Notes: a model not told the origin generated them from the letters alone. A stretch of DNA of 64,000 nucleotides from Lachnospiraceae bacterium (GCA_009774145.1 VSND01000007.1:1-64000); one strand, 5' to 3'. Counted from the stretch's first letter, positions 42,790 through 52,340 are shown. Made by a program: numbers and translations.

Positions 42790-43759
42790 CAGAAGATAAC
42801 TGTTCCATCTGCCGTTTCATGCGTGCTTTCACCTGTGCAAGAAAGCTTTCCGGCCCGAGCACCTGAATGGCGGGTCCGAAAGAAAGGATTTCAATGAGCA
42901 GCTCGGTCTCCATGGAGCTGTTGTAATAGATGAGGCATTCCCAGGTGTCCGTATCTGCCTTTCTGGTCCGCTTCTCATAGTTGGCAAAATGAAGCATGGC
43001 CCGTTCCAGGGCATTTCTCCGGTTCCTGATCAGAAGGCGGACCGGCTCGTGATAGTAGGATTTCCGGATTACCTTTTCAAAATCATAATCCTCCTGATCA
43101 TACCGGGGAAGAAGCCTTACTTCCGTGATCCCGCACAGGTTGATGATGCGGATATAGATGGAATGCCGTTCGTTTTCCGGGACTGCCAGCAGACGGAACT
43201 GGTCATTTTTGACCGAATACTCCAGCTTCAGAGGCAGATAGCGGTGCGTAATGCGGTGGCCTTTCATGGACTGGTAGGAGATATGTACATACTGCCGCCG
43301 GGAGATCGCAGTGAGCAATGTCTGGAAATGCTGCCGGTATGCAAAAGAGGGATAATCATCTCCGCCGTCATACCGGTCATAGAAGCGGAAATCTTCGGCA
43401 TTCCAGAGAATCCCGGCATCCTCCACGTAACGCTCCAGTACCGGCAGTTCTTCGTCTGTAAAGAACAGGCGGAACCGTTCATCCTGCATGAGCGTCCGGA
43501 TCCAGGAACGCTGAAGCAGAGTAAACGGCATGGCGCCGTGCGCCGCTGTGCGGCTTCGGCCGGCAGTTTTGTCAAAGGACAGAAGCTGCCATTCTCCGTT
43601 TACAAGCTTTGGAAGGACGTAGAGGCTGCTTTCTGCAAAGCCCATGTCCGTACAGATCCGGCGGATCTCTTTTTCTGTGACCGGATTCTTTTCGGCTTCT
43701 TTTAAAATGCGGTCGACGATCTGATAATAACAGTTATAGATTTCGGAAAACAGTTCCAT
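42770..43759 (-). CDS. WYL-domain transcriptional regulator (second of pair)
   Basis: A 329-residue protein. The N-terminal helical region is followed by a WYL-type Sm-like domain from about residue 140, with YVHISYQSMKGHRITHRYLPLKLEYS and a conserved R-I-I loop. The last ~90 residues are a WCX-like extension. Such regulators sense nucleotide or ssDNA ligands. Located 33 bp after a second WYL gene, forming a two-gene unit. Confidence 0.78.
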   Translation of the reverse strand: MELFSEIYNCYYQIVDRILKEAEKNPVTEKEIRRICTDMGFAESSLYVLPKLVNGEWQLLSFDKTAGRSRTAAHGAMPFTLLQRSWIRTLMQDERFRLFFTDEELPVLERYVEDAGILWNAEDFRFYDRYDGGDDYPSFAYRQHFQTLLTAISRRQYVHISYQSMKGHRITHRYLPLKLEYSVKNDQFRLLAVPENERHSIYIRIINLCGITEVRLLPRYDQEDYDFEKVIRKSYYHEPVRLLIRNRRNALERAMLHFANYEKRTRKADTDTWECLIYYNSSMETELLIEILSFGPAIQVLGPESFLAQVKARMKRQMEQLSSAKSSPS

Positions 43760-43792
43760 AGGTATCAGTACTCCATTCCTGCTGGTAAAGTA

Positions 43793-45031
43793 TCATAAAA
43801 GATCATACATTTCGGCCATTTCTCTGAGGTCGTGGTAGAATTTCCGCCGAAGAAAAGGGCTGCTGCTCTCAAAAGAGAGGATTCTGCCGATGAAAGTCCT
43901 GATCCAGGGCATGAGTTCATTGCCGTCAAAGACCGTGATTTCATAGGACCAGACGCCCGGCTCCACACGGGTGACGGTACCGCCTCTTCCCTCGCGCTCC
44001 AGACGGTGGATGATATAATCTTCAGGGCCTTCCCGGACTGAGAGCGTCAGCCGGATGGTGTCCATCTCGTGGGCGGCGCCGAAAGAGACTCCGAAGCAGA
44101 AGGGAAGATTGCCTTTCAGTTTTTCTTTATAATACGCATAATCGGCAAAGGGTTCCAGAAGCGTGACTTTCTGGATCTGGTCCAGCCGCAGGGTGGAAAA
44201 TCTGCGTCTGACAGGCTGATAACCGCACAGAAATCTTCTTCCGGTCCGGGTGCTTACAAAGATCTGAAGAGGGACAATGGGTATTTTTTCCTCCAGCGTA
44301 TGCCGGGTCTTGCAGCTTCGGTTTACCAGACGGACCATGCGCTGCTCATGGACAGCTTTCAGAAGGAGCGAAAGAATCTCGTCTTCCAGAGTAAAGCCAC
44401 AGTATCCATGCTTGACCAGAAAGGTGTCGTTCGTTATTTTCCGGTTGTCCAGAATCGTGCTTCCGATAAAGCCGAAGGGGGCGGCAAGCTGGAAGAAGCA
44501 GACCGCGCGGAGAAGGGACGGGAGAAGATCGGGAATCGCACGCGCCGGTTCCGGATGCATGGAATAAAAGAGCCGGCGGTTCTTCTTACAGGAAGCAAGG
44601 ATTCCTTCCTTCACATATTCATTTGCCTTCCTGCGCACGAGCTGGGTTTCAAACAGAACTCCGTAATCCTCCAGGATCCGGTCTGTGAGTTCGTCGATGG
44701 TATAAGAGCTGCCGTCCCGGAACAGGTCGAGAAAGAAAAAATGCAGCATGATGTCGTTGTCGGTAAAGCTTCTGGATTTCCAGACCCGGTAGAGGGGGTT
44801 GGTGTCAAGAAGGTTGCTGTCCAGCGCCAGAGAAACGGTCTTTCCCTGTGGGCCGTATTCCGTCTGTATGTATTCCGACAGCCAGGATTCAATCCGGCGT
44901 CTCTCATTGTCATAGGTCCTGCCGCTTTTTATGGAAAAATCATCTCTGGATTTAAAACCGTAGATCAGGAAATCGCGGACATAGTTCCGGCTTTTCTGAA
45001 AGGATTTGATCAGTTCCTGGAATTCGGACAT
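43793..45031 (-). CDS. WYL-domain transcriptional regulator (first of pair)
   Basis: A 412-residue protein with an N-terminal winged-helix-like region (SKSGRTYDNERRRIESWLSEY then TDRILEDYGVLF). A WYL-like core follows near residues 225-300 (MVRLVNRSCKTRHTLEEKIPIVPLQIF, RRFLCGYQPVRRRF), with a C-terminal extension. GGTGAG precedes the ATG. Paired WYL genes of this size are common in Lachnospiraceae; targets unknown. Confidence 0.72.
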   Translation of the reverse strand: MSEFQELIKSFQKSRNYVRDFLIYGFKSRDDFSIKSGRTYDNERRRIESWLSEYIQTEYGPQGKTVSLALDSNLLDTNPLYRVWKSRSFTDNDIMLHFFFLDLFRDGSSYTIDELTDRILEDYGVLFETQLVRRKANEYVKEGILASCKKNRRLFYSMHPEPARAIPDLLPSLLRAVCFFQLAAPFGFIGSTILDNRKITNDTFLVKHGYCGFTLEDEILSLLLKAVHEQRMVRLVNRSCKTRHTLEEKIPIVPLQIFVSTRTGRRFLCGYQPVRRRFSTLRLDQIQKVTLLEPFADYAYYKEKLKGNLPFCFGVSFGAAHEMDTIRLTLSVREGPEDYIIHRLEREGRGGTVTRVEPGVWSYEITVFDGNELMPWIRTFIGRILSFESSSPFLRRKFYHDLREMAEMYDLL

Positions 45032-45205
45032 GGCGTCTCACCTCTTTGCAGCGTTCTGTTTTGATTATACTCCGGATTCCGGATAAATTCAATTTGTTCT
45101 CATGGCATCTGTAGCATGCATTTCAAAAATTCAGGAATGAGAATGGTGCAGGAATCATAGGATAGTAGTATAATGTTCTTGAAAAATATTTTTGGAGGAA
45201 TCCTT

Positions 45206-47482
45206 TTGAAAGTGTTCAAGAAGATCTGTAAAATATTTTTGATATTGTTCGTGCTGCTTTTGCTGTCTGTCTGTGCGGTGTGCGGTTATCTGTATTATAA
45301 ATATTATCCTGTCTATCTGGACTATCATACGGACGCAGTCCGTGCAGTTGCAGAATCCGATGCGGATACCTTTAAAAAGAACCTGAGCAGCTATATCTAT
45401 GATGACAGCGGGGCCCTGATCAGTAAGCTGTCTGTGGATGCCAATGCGGATTATCTGAAATATGAAGAGATTCCAGAACAGGTGATCCAGGCGTTTACAG
45501 CCGTTGAGGACAGGCGTTTCTGGGAGCATGACGGGTACGACCTGAACGGGATTCTGAGAGTGTGCTGGCGGTACTTTGTTACCAAAGGGGAAGAAAAGCA
45601 CGGGGCCAGCACCATCACGCAGCAGCTTGCCAGAAGCGTGTTTTTAACCAGCGAAGTGACCATGGAACGGAAGGCGCGGGAGATCCTGATCGCCATAGAA
45701 CTGGAAAAGAAATACAGCAAGGAGCAGATTCTGGAGTTTTATGTAAATGGCGCGTATTTTTCCAATCGCTGTTACGGCATCGAAGCAGCGTCAGTCAGTT
45801 ATTTCGGGAAGCCTTCCGGCGAGCTGAGTCTGAGCGAAGCTGCGTATCTGTGTGCGATTCCCAATGCGCCTTCCTATTATGATCCGGTGGAGCACGGGGA
45901 AAACACGCTGCAAAGAAGGGACAAGATTCTGGCAGACATGCAGGAGTGCGGATTTATCACGGAGCAGGAACGTCTGGCAGCATGCAGTGAGAAGATCGTG
46001 CTGTGTCCCCGGCCGGAGGAGAAACTGCAGAATTATGAGACGACGTATGCGGTGGACTGCGCGGTCCGGTATCTCATGGGGCTGGACGGTTTTGCATTCC
46101 GGTATGAATTTGAAACCATGGATACATACCGGGCGTATGTGGAGCATTATAACGATATGTACGAGACCTGCCGGGGAAAACTGTATACCGAAGGCTATGT
46201 GGTCGCCACGTCTTTGAATCAGGAAAAGCAGGAGCTTTTGCAGAAGACCATTGATGAAACCCTGGCATTTGACGAAGAGACCGGAGAAGAAGGGATCTAT
46301 GCCCTTCAGAGCGCTTCAGCGGTGATTGACAACCAGACGCATAAGGTGGTTGCCATTGTGGGAGGAAGAAGCCAGGAGACGGATGTGTATACACTGAACC
46401 GGGCGTATCAGTCCTACCGGCAGCCGGGCAGCTCCTTCAAGCCGCTGGCAGTCTATGCGCCGGCGCTGGACAATGGCTATACGGCAGAATCCATGCTCCG
46501 GAATATCAATATCACGAAGGCAAAGGAGATGGGAGCGGAGGCTGCAGCGCTGCCGGGAGGCAGCATGCGTCTGGACAGGGCGGTGGAAAAATCCGTCAAC
46601 GGCTGTGCCTGGTGGCTGTTCTGCAGTCTGACTCCGAAAAAAGCACTTTCCTACGTCCGGAAGATGGAATTTGCCAGGCTCGTTCCGGATGATGATTATC
46701 CGGCGTCCGCCCTGGGCGGACTGACCTACGGGACGACTGCCGTTGAGATGGCAAACGGATATTCCACGCTGGTCAACCAGGGAGAATATCACCGTGCTAC
46801 CTGCCTGGTATCTTTGAAGGACCGGGACGGGGTGGAACTGTACCGGGAACCAAAAACGGAACAGGTCTATTCTGCACAGGCGGCTGCCGGTATGGTTGAA
46901 ATCATGAAGGGCGTCATTCAGTCCGGAACGGCTGCTTCCATGAAATGGGAACTGGATGTGGAGGCGGCCGGTAAGACGGGAACGACCAACGACTGTAAGG
47001 ATGGATGGTTCTGCGGGGTCACGCCGGATTATTCCATGAGTGTATGGGTGGGCTATGACGAGCCGCGGATTCTGGAGAATCTGTACGGAGCGACGTATCC
47101 GGCATCCATATGGAAGGCGGTTATGTCCGGGCTGGTGGAGGACAGTGAGAACAGAACCTTCCGCGAGGTATCTGAAGAAGCAGAAGCCGGGAGCGTTTAT
47201 CAACCATCCGGAGCGCAGGCATATGACAGTTATCTGCCGGGGCGCGATGACAATGAGCTGCTTTCCGAAGGATATACCGTCAGAAATTACAGAGAGGACC
47301 ATATACTGGCGGATCAGGCAGAGGCGCTGATGTACCGGATGTCCGGGCTGGATCCGGAGGCGGACCGGGAGGAGCGTCAGAAGCTGTATGAGGAGGCAGA
47401 GGCGCTGATCGGGCAGATCTACAGCCGGAAATTATTCGCACAGGAGTCGGCGAAGCTGGAAGCATTTTCGGAATCGGATTGA
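45206..47482 (+). CDS. Class A penicillin-binding protein
   Basis: A 758-residue bifunctional peptidoglycan synthase anchored by one N-terminal helix (KIFLILFVLLLLSVCAV). The GT51 domain has EDRRFWEHDG near residue 93 and STITQQLARSVFL near 133. The transpeptidase domain has RQPGSSFKPL (SxxK), KSVNGC (SxN) and KTGTTN. An in-frame ATG at 45173 coincides with the TATAAT -10 element (45169-45174), so I prefer the TTG at 45206, which has GGAGG seven bases before it. The gene's end overlaps the promoter of the ABC-F gene. Confidence 0.92.
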   Translation: MKVFKKICKIFLILFVLLLLSVCAVCGYLYYKYYPVYLDYHTDAVRAVAESDADTFKKNLSSYIYDDSGALISKLSVDANADYLKYEEIPEQVIQAFTAVEDRRFWEHDGYDLNGILRVCWRYFVTKGEEKHGASTITQQLARSVFLTSEVTMERKAREILIAIELEKKYSKEQILEFYVNGAYFSNRCYGIEAASVSYFGKPSGELSLSEAAYLCAIPNAPSYYDPVEHGENTLQRRDKILADMQECGFITEQERLAACSEKIVLCPRPEEKLQNYETTYAVDCAVRYLMGLDGFAFRYEFETMDTYRAYVEHYNDMYETCRGKLYTEGYVVATSLNQEKQELLQKTIDETLAFDEETGEEGIYALQSASAVIDNQTHKVVAIVGGRSQETDVYTLNRAYQSYRQPGSSFKPLAVYAPALDNGYTAESMLRNINITKAKEMGAEAAALPGGSMRLDRAVEKSVNGCAWWLFCSLTPKKALSYVRKMEFARLVPDDDYPASALGGLTYGTTAVEMANGYSTLVNQGEYHRATCLVSLKDRDGVELYREPKTEQVYSAQAAAGMVEIMKGVIQSGTAASMKWELDVEAAGKTGTTNDCKDGWFCGVTPDYSMSVWVGYDEPRILENLYGATYPASIWKAVMSGLVEDSENRTFREVSEEAEAGSVYQPSGAQAYDSYLPGRDDNELLSEGYTVRNYREDHILADQAEALMYRMSGLDPEADREERQKLYEEAEALIGQIYSRKLFAQESAKLEAFSESD

Positions 47483-47506
47483 CAAAACAGACAGATGTGG
47501 TATAAT
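47479..47506 (+). promoter_or_regulatory. Promoter of ABC-F gene leader
   Basis: TTGACA (47479-47484), 16 bp, TATAAT (47501-47506): a near-consensus promoter that overlaps the PBP stop codon and gives a ~390-nt leader before the ABC-F start. Confidence 0.85.
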
Positions 47507-47562
47507 GACAAAGCCCTGGCGGCTGCTGCCGTCTGTTCAGGCGGCAGCAGCCGACAGGAGGA

Positions 47563-47603
47563 ATGTATGTGATAAAGAGAGAGGTGAAAGGATGAGAAAA
47601 TAA
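47563..47603 (+). CDS. Very short upstream ORFs in ABC-F leader
   Basis: AGGAGG at 47556 serves a 10-codon frame MYVIKREVKG (47563-47595) or an ATG-TGA minimal frame at 47567. GAGGTGAAAGG then serves a 3-codon frame Met-Arg-Lys-stop (47592-47603) that overlaps the stop of the first. Three-codon frames of this type control the Listeria ABC-F gene lmo0919 by ribosome-mediated attenuation, so these are probably sensors of stalled ribosomes. Confidence 0.55.
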
Positions 47604-47674
47604 CCGGCTTTTGAAAACATGGGACTTGTTGTCAGAGGTATCGTTCTGCGAAGCGGAAGGATACTGTTTTGTCA

Positions 47675-47881
47675 TGTTGCCAAAAGCGGGTTATGTTCTC
47701 ATAATCTCTCTTTTTTTGATGGATCTGTCCGGCATTTCAAAACTGCCGGAGAGGTACGGCAGGCGCGTCAGGATCAGGGCTGTGTGCGTGCAGGAATTCC
47801 GTGCCGTTTGGATATGTCTGTAAAAGCAGAGGCTGGAGTATGTAATTCGGAATCATTTGGCAACAGATGGTTCTTTTTTTA
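47675..47881 (+). promoter_or_regulatory. Transcription attenuator of ABC-F gene
   Basis: The terminator is GAATCATTTG (47850-47859), GCAA loop, CAGATGGTTC (47864-47873), then seven T. TGTTGCCAAA at 47675-47684 is exactly complementary to TTTGGCAACA (47856-47865) in the terminator's left arm and loop and could act as anti-terminator. A further weak terminator (GGGTTATG/CATAATCTC then T7) lies near 47688-47718. The region also reads VRGIVLRSGRILFCHVAKSG in one frame, resembling a Nudix start, which may be relic or chance. Confidence 0.65.
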
Positions 47882-47904
47882 TTGGAGAACAGAAAGGAGG
47901 ATCT

Positions 47905-49440
47905 ATGTCGCAGATCAGTATCAACAATCTGACCTTCTGCTATGAAGGCAGTCCGGATTTTGTTTTTGAACATGTTTCTTTTTCCATTGATACGGACTGG
48001 AAACTGGGATTTCTTGGACGGAACGGAAAAGGCAAGACAACGTTTCTGAAACTGCTGCTTGGAGAATATGAATACAGCGGAAAGATCCATTCCAGCGTCC
48101 GGTTTGCATATTTTCCCTGCAGACTTCGCCCAGAGCATATGGAACAGTGCGGTCTGGAGCTTCTGGAGTATATGAAAGCGGACTGCGAGTTCTGGCGGGT
48201 ATGCTGTGAGCTGGAACGTCTGCATGTGGACGCGGAAGTGCTTTACCGTCCTTTTGGGACGCTCAGTCAGGGAGAACGCACGAAAGTGATGCTGGCCGTG
48301 CTGTTTTCGGGAACGCACGATTTCCTGCTGATTGACGAGCCGACCAGTCATCTGGACCGGGCGTCCAGAGAGACCGTGAAGGCCTACCTGATGGGAAAGA
48401 AGAGCTTTATCCTGGTATCTCACGACCGGGATCTTCTGGATGCCTGTGTGGACCATGTGCTGGTCTTAAACCGCCGGTCCATCGAGGTGCAGAGCGGCAG
48501 TTTTTCCAGCTGGTGGGAGAATAAGAGGCGTAAGGATGCATTTGTTCAGATGGAAAATGAGAAGCATCTGAAGGAGATCGGGAAACTTCGGAAGGCGGCA
48601 GACAGGAGCCGGCAGTGGGCGGATAAGAGCGAGAAGAGCAAGATCGGGGTGGATCCTGTGAAGGATCAGAATCTCGTGGGACGGCGGCCATACATCGGCA
48701 TGAAGACGAAGAAGATGCAGAGCCGGGTCCGGCAGATGGAACGGCGGATGGAACGGGAGATCAAGGAAAAGGAAGGGCTTTTGCAGGATGTGGAGCAGGT
48801 TGCGGATCTGAAGCTGACGCCCATGAAGCATCATAAGGAATGTCTGGTATGGGCGGACGAATACGGGCTTTTTTGGCCGGGGGCGTTAAAGCCCGTCTTT
48901 GAAGGGCTGTGTTTTACCATACAGCAGGGAGAGCGGGTATTTCTTAACGGAGAGAACGGGTGCGGGAAATCCAGTCTGATTCATGCGGTTCTTGCCAGTC
49001 TGGCATCCGACCGGGAAGAGGCGTTTCGGGAACTGAAACTGACAGAGCGCGGCATTCTGAAGACCGCTTCCGGACTTGCGGTTTCTTATATCAGTCAGGA
49101 TACGTCTTTTCTGAGAGGGAGCATCCGGGCGTTCTGTCAGGACCGGGGGCTGGAAGAGAGCCTGTTCTGCGCAGTCCTGCGGCAGCTGGATCTGGAGCGG
49201 ACACAGTTTACAAAGCCCATGGAGAATTATTCGGAGGGTCAGAAGAAGAAAGTGCTGCTGGCAGCCAGTCTCATGACGCCGGCCCATCTGTATATCTGGG
49301 ATGAACCGCTGAATTATATCGACGTGTTTTCCAGAATGCAGATCGAGAAACTGCTGCTCTCCTGCAGGCCAACCATGCTGGTGGTGGAGCATGATGTGCG
49401 CTTCCGGGAAACGGTTGCGACGAAGGTGGTGGAACTGTAG
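47905..49440 (+). CDS. Lsa-family ABC-F ribosomal protection protein
   Basis: A 511-residue soluble protein with two ABC ATPase domains and no membrane part. Domain 1: GRNGKGKTT near residue 38, LSQGERTKV near 124, LLIDEPTSHLD near 142. A linker of about 85 residues is rich in Lys/Arg/Glu. Domain 2: NGENGCGKSS near 352, YSEGQKKKV near 438, IWDEPLNYID near 460. DEPTSHLD/DEPLNYID and the start (ISINNLTFCY, TDWKLGFLGRNG) fit the Lsa/Vga group, protecting ribosomes from lincosamides, pleuromutilins or streptogramin A. AGGAGG precedes the ATG at 47905. The attenuator leader supports an antibiotic-induced function. Confidence 0.88.
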   Translation: MSQISINNLTFCYEGSPDFVFEHVSFSIDTDWKLGFLGRNGKGKTTFLKLLLGEYEYSGKIHSSVRFAYFPCRLRPEHMEQCGLELLEYMKADCEFWRVCCELERLHVDAEVLYRPFGTLSQGERTKVMLAVLFSGTHDFLLIDEPTSHLDRASRETVKAYLMGKKSFILVSHDRDLLDACVDHVLVLNRRSIEVQSGSFSSWWENKRRKDAFVQMENEKHLKEIGKLRKAADRSRQWADKSEKSKIGVDPVKDQNLVGRRPYIGMKTKKMQSRVRQMERRMEREIKEKEGLLQDVEQVADLKLTPMKHHKECLVWADEYGLFWPGALKPVFEGLCFTIQQGERVFLNGENGCGKSSLIHAVLASLASDREEAFRELKLTERGILKTASGLAVSYISQDTSFLRGSIRAFCQDRGLEESLFCAVLRQLDLERTQFTKPMENYSEGQKKKVLLAASLMTPAHLYIWDEPLNYIDVFSRMQIEKLLLSCRPTMLVVEHDVRFRETVATKVVEL

Positions 49441-49460
49441 AAGAGCATTCTTCCGACCCC

Positions 49461-49631
49461 ATGAGCTCCGAACTTTTGTCTGATCTGGAGGAAAAGATTC
49501 GTACGATTACGGATGAGGTTCTGGAGTTTGCAGAAAAACCGGAAACACCGGAAAGCGAGCTCCTCAGAAGACAGCAGCAGGTTTTTGCTCTGGTTTATGA
49601 ACGAAATGATAAATGCGCACGTCTGAAATGA
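49461..49631 (+). CDS. Small helical ORF, 56 residues, unknown
   Basis: An open frame starting MSSELLSDLEEKIRTITDEV, Glu/Leu-rich and probably helical, ending CARLK. It has no clear ribosome-binding site and follows the ABC-F gene by 20 bp. It may be the tail of a decayed gene. The rest of the stretch 49632-49843 shows nothing I can assign except the AAGGAGAGGTG site of rtcB. Confidence 0.25.
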   Translation: MSSELLSDLEEKIRTITDEVLEFAEKPETPESELLRRQQQVFALVYERNDKCARLK

Positions 49632-49843
49632 TTGCGGATGATTCCTGGCTTTGGGGCAAAAAGAAGCATTTGTGAACGAAAGAGCGGCAGAAAGGAGAGG
49701 CAACACAGTTCGCACCTTTTTTTAAATGATCACGCGGAATTTCTGTGGTAATATCTGGTTAACGGTAAGCGATGCACGGAAACGGCGGATGGCTTGCCGA
49801 AGATCACAGAAGATTTGAATACAGATAAGGAGAGGTGAGAGAG

Positions 49844-51082
49844 ATGTTTGTGATCAGCAATGACCGATTTGACACAAGAGTTCCGGTGAGGGTGTGGCTT
49901 TCGAGTGAGGAGAAGATAGAGGAAGGGTGTCTTAAGCAGACAGTTCATCTTGCAAAGCTCCCGTTTGTACATAGATGGGTTTCCCTGATGCCGGATACGC
50001 ATATGGGGAAGGGGATGCCGATCGGCGGCGTCATTGCCGCAAAAGGGACGATCATTCCCAATGCGGTGGGATCGGATATCGGATGCGGCATGATCTTTGT
50101 CCCCATGAATGTGCAGCTTGCACAGATTCAGGGAATCATGACGGGAAACGGTTCTCTGATCCAGCTGCTGGTCGGGGATATCCTGCGGAATATTCCGACA
50201 GGGATAAACCGCTATAAGATGCCTCAGGAGTCTGCAGTTCTGGACCGGGCAAAGGAGCAGATGGAACTGTATGAACAGAATCCGGAGCTGACAGGATTGA
50301 TTGCAGACGGATATTATCAGACAGGGACGCTGGGAGGCGGCAATCACTTCATTGAACTTCAGGTGGATGAAGAGGGGTGTCTTGGCATCATGATCCATTC
50401 CGGGAGCCGGCATATGGGAAAGGAGATCTGCGATCATTTCCATAAGAAGGCAAGGGAGCTGAATGAGAAATGGTATTCTCAGGTGCCGGACGAATGGGGG
50501 CTGGCATTTTTACCGGTGGATACAGAAGAAGGGAAGCAGTATATCCGGTGGATGAATCTGGCTCTTGATTATGCGTATGAGAACCGTCAGCGGATGCTGG
50601 ACCGGGTGATGGAGATCGTGACAAGACAGCTGAAAAAGCATGCGGATGTGGATGCGGAATACGGGGAGATCATCAACTGCCATCACAATTACGCAGCCAT
50701 CGAAAATCATTACGGGGAAAACGTCTGGGTGCACCGGAAAGGCGCCACAAGGGCAAGAGCAGGAGAGACTGCAGTCATCCCGGGCGCCATGGGTTCCTTC
50801 AGCTATGTAGTGGAAGGGCTTGGGAATCCGGAATCTTTCTGCTCCTCCTCCCATGGAGCAGGAAGGGCGTATTCCAGAACGGGTGCCATGGCGGCATTTT
50901 CCACGGAGCAGGTGATCCTGGATCTGCGGGAACGTCAGGTGGTGCTTGGAAAGCATAAGAAAAATGATGTGGCGGAGGAATGCCGTTTTGCGTACAAGGA
51001 TATCGACATGGTCATGGAGCAGCAGAAAGACCTGGTGAAGCCGTTAAAGAAACTCCGGACTGTGGGGGTAGTGAAAGGATAG
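49844..51082 (+). CDS. rtcB: RtcB-family RNA ligase
   Basis: A 412-residue RtcB-like protein joining RNA 2',3'-cyclic phosphate or 3'-phosphate to 5'-OH ends with GTP and Mn2+. Visible: MPDTHMGKGMPIGGV near residue 47, the metal Cys in GSDIGCGM near 77, GTLGGGNHFIE near 163, HSGSRHMG near 183, NCHHNYA near 280, and the guanylated His in SSSHGAGRAYSR near 346. Closer to the shorter RtcB2-like branch than to full-length (480) RtcB. AAGGAGAGGTG precedes ATG 49844. No rtcA or rtcR neighbours. Confidence 0.88.
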   Translation: MFVISNDRFDTRVPVRVWLSSEEKIEEGCLKQTVHLAKLPFVHRWVSLMPDTHMGKGMPIGGVIAAKGTIIPNAVGSDIGCGMIFVPMNVQLAQIQGIMTGNGSLIQLLVGDILRNIPTGINRYKMPQESAVLDRAKEQMELYEQNPELTGLIADGYYQTGTLGGGNHFIELQVDEEGCLGIMIHSGSRHMGKEICDHFHKKARELNEKWYSQVPDEWGLAFLPVDTEEGKQYIRWMNLALDYAYENRQRMLDRVMEIVTRQLKKHADVDAEYGEIINCHHNYAAIENHYGENVWVHRKGATRARAGETAVIPGAMGSFSYVVEGLGNPESFCSSSHGAGRAYSRTGAMAAFSTEQVILDLRERQVVLGKHKKNDVAEECRFAYKDIDMVMEQQKDLVKPLKKLRTVGVVKG

Positions 51083-51143
51083 AAAAGCCGTGATCAATGA
51101 GATTCCGCTTTCCGGGGGTTTTTGTATTGAAGACGGCTGCAGG

Positions 51144-52340
51144 TCAGTGCCCTGCATGCAGGAAGATCCGGTCCAGGATCGCATGTGCCACCTCTTCTTT
51201 GCTCATAAGGGGCAGTTCCTGTACCTGATCTTCGGTGATCAGAGTAACCACATTGGTGTCCGTGCCGAAGCCGGCGCCTGAGACTTTCAGATTGTTGGCG
51301 ACGATCATGTCCACATTTTTGCGGGCAAGTTTTTCCCTGGAATTGGCGAGCATGTTCTCCGTTTCCATGGAGAATCCGCAGAGGAACTGTCCTTCCCGTT
51401 TGTGTTCGCCGAGATATTTCAGGATGTCCCGGGTCCGCCGCAGAGGAATATTCAGATCCCCGTCTTTTTTCTTTACTTTTTCTTCACTGACGGTCAGCGG
51501 TGTGTAGTCTGCTACGGCAGCAGCCTTGATGACGGCGTCCTGTTCCCGGGAAACGGCGGTGACCGCCTGAAACATGTCTTCAGCGGACCGGACCGGAATG
51601 ACCTCCACAAAAGGCGGCGGGGACAGGTTTACAGGTCCGGACACCAGCGTTACATCGGCTCCCCGCAGCATGGCGGCCCGGGCGATGGCGTAGCCCATTT
51701 TTCCGGTGGAATGGTTTGTGATCACCCGGACCGGGTCGATGGCTTCCTGGGTCGGTCCGGCAGTGACCAGAATCTTTTTGCCGGCCAGGTCTTTTGCGTA
51801 TGCGATTTCTCTCAGGATAAAGGAGAGAAGAACTTCGGGCTCCGGCATCTTCCCGGCGCCGGTGTCTCCGCACGCCAGACGGCCGCTTGCCGGTTCTATG
51901 ATCGTATAGCCGTATTTTTTCAGTGTCTGCAGGTTGTCCTGCAGGATGGGATTTTCATACATGGCAGTGTTCATGGCAGGTGAGAGGAGCTTTGGGCAGG
52001 TACATGCCATCAGGGTGGTGGTCAGCATGTCATCTGCGATGCCGTGGGCAAGTTTACCGATGACATTGGCGGAAGCCGGTGCGATAAGTGCCAGATCTGC
52101 CTGCTTTGCCACAGAGATATGCTCCACCTCAAAGGAAAAATTCCGGTCAAAAGTATCGGTCAGGCATTTTTTTCCGGTCAGTGTCTCAAAAGTGATGGGA
52201 TTGATAAAATGCGCTGCATTTCGGGTCATGATGACCTGTATGTCGCAGTGCAGTTTTTTCAGGGCGCTGGCAAGAGATGCGGCTTTGTAGGCGGCGATGC
52301 TTCCGGTTACTCCAAGTAATACATGTTTATTTTTTAACAT
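51144..52340 (-). CDS. coaBC: Bifunctional CoaBC
   Basis: A 398-residue fusion of phosphopantothenoylcysteine decarboxylase (N-terminal flavoprotein: GVTGSIAAYKAA, the catalytic His in VEHISVAKQADLALIAPAS, PAMNTAMYENP) and phosphopantothenate-cysteine ligase (from ~185: VTAGPTQEAIDPVRVITNHSTGKMG). The ATG at 52340 has GGAGGA upstream. Divergent from coaX, another CoA-pathway gene. A weak AGCCGT/ACGGCT stem near 51086-51140 may terminate it. Confidence 0.94.
   Translation of the reverse strand: MLKNKHVLLGVTGSIAAYKAASLASALKKLHCDIQVIMTRNAAHFINPITFETLTGKKCLTDTFDRNFSFEVEHISVAKQADLALIAPASANVIGKLAHGIADDMLTTTLMACTCPKLLSPAMNTAMYENPILQDNLQTLKKYGYTIIEPASGRLACGDTGAGKMPEPEVLLSFILREIAYAKDLAGKKILVTAGPTQEAIDPVRVITNHSTGKMGYAIARAAMLRGADVTLVSGPVNLSPPPFVEVIPVRSAEDMFQAVTAVSREQDAVIKAAAVADYTPLTVSEEKVKKKDGDLNIPLRRTRDILKYLGEHKREGQFLCGFSMETENMLANSREKLARKNVDMIVANNLKVSGAGFGTDTNVVTLITEDQVQELPLMSKEEVAHAILDRIFLHAGH

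Noticed and set aside
47619..47720. Nudix-like N-terminus in the ABC-F leader
   Set aside because: The similarity (VRGIVLRSGRILFCH) stops before any Nudix box; the region is better explained as an attenuator leader, though a relic origin cannot be excluded.
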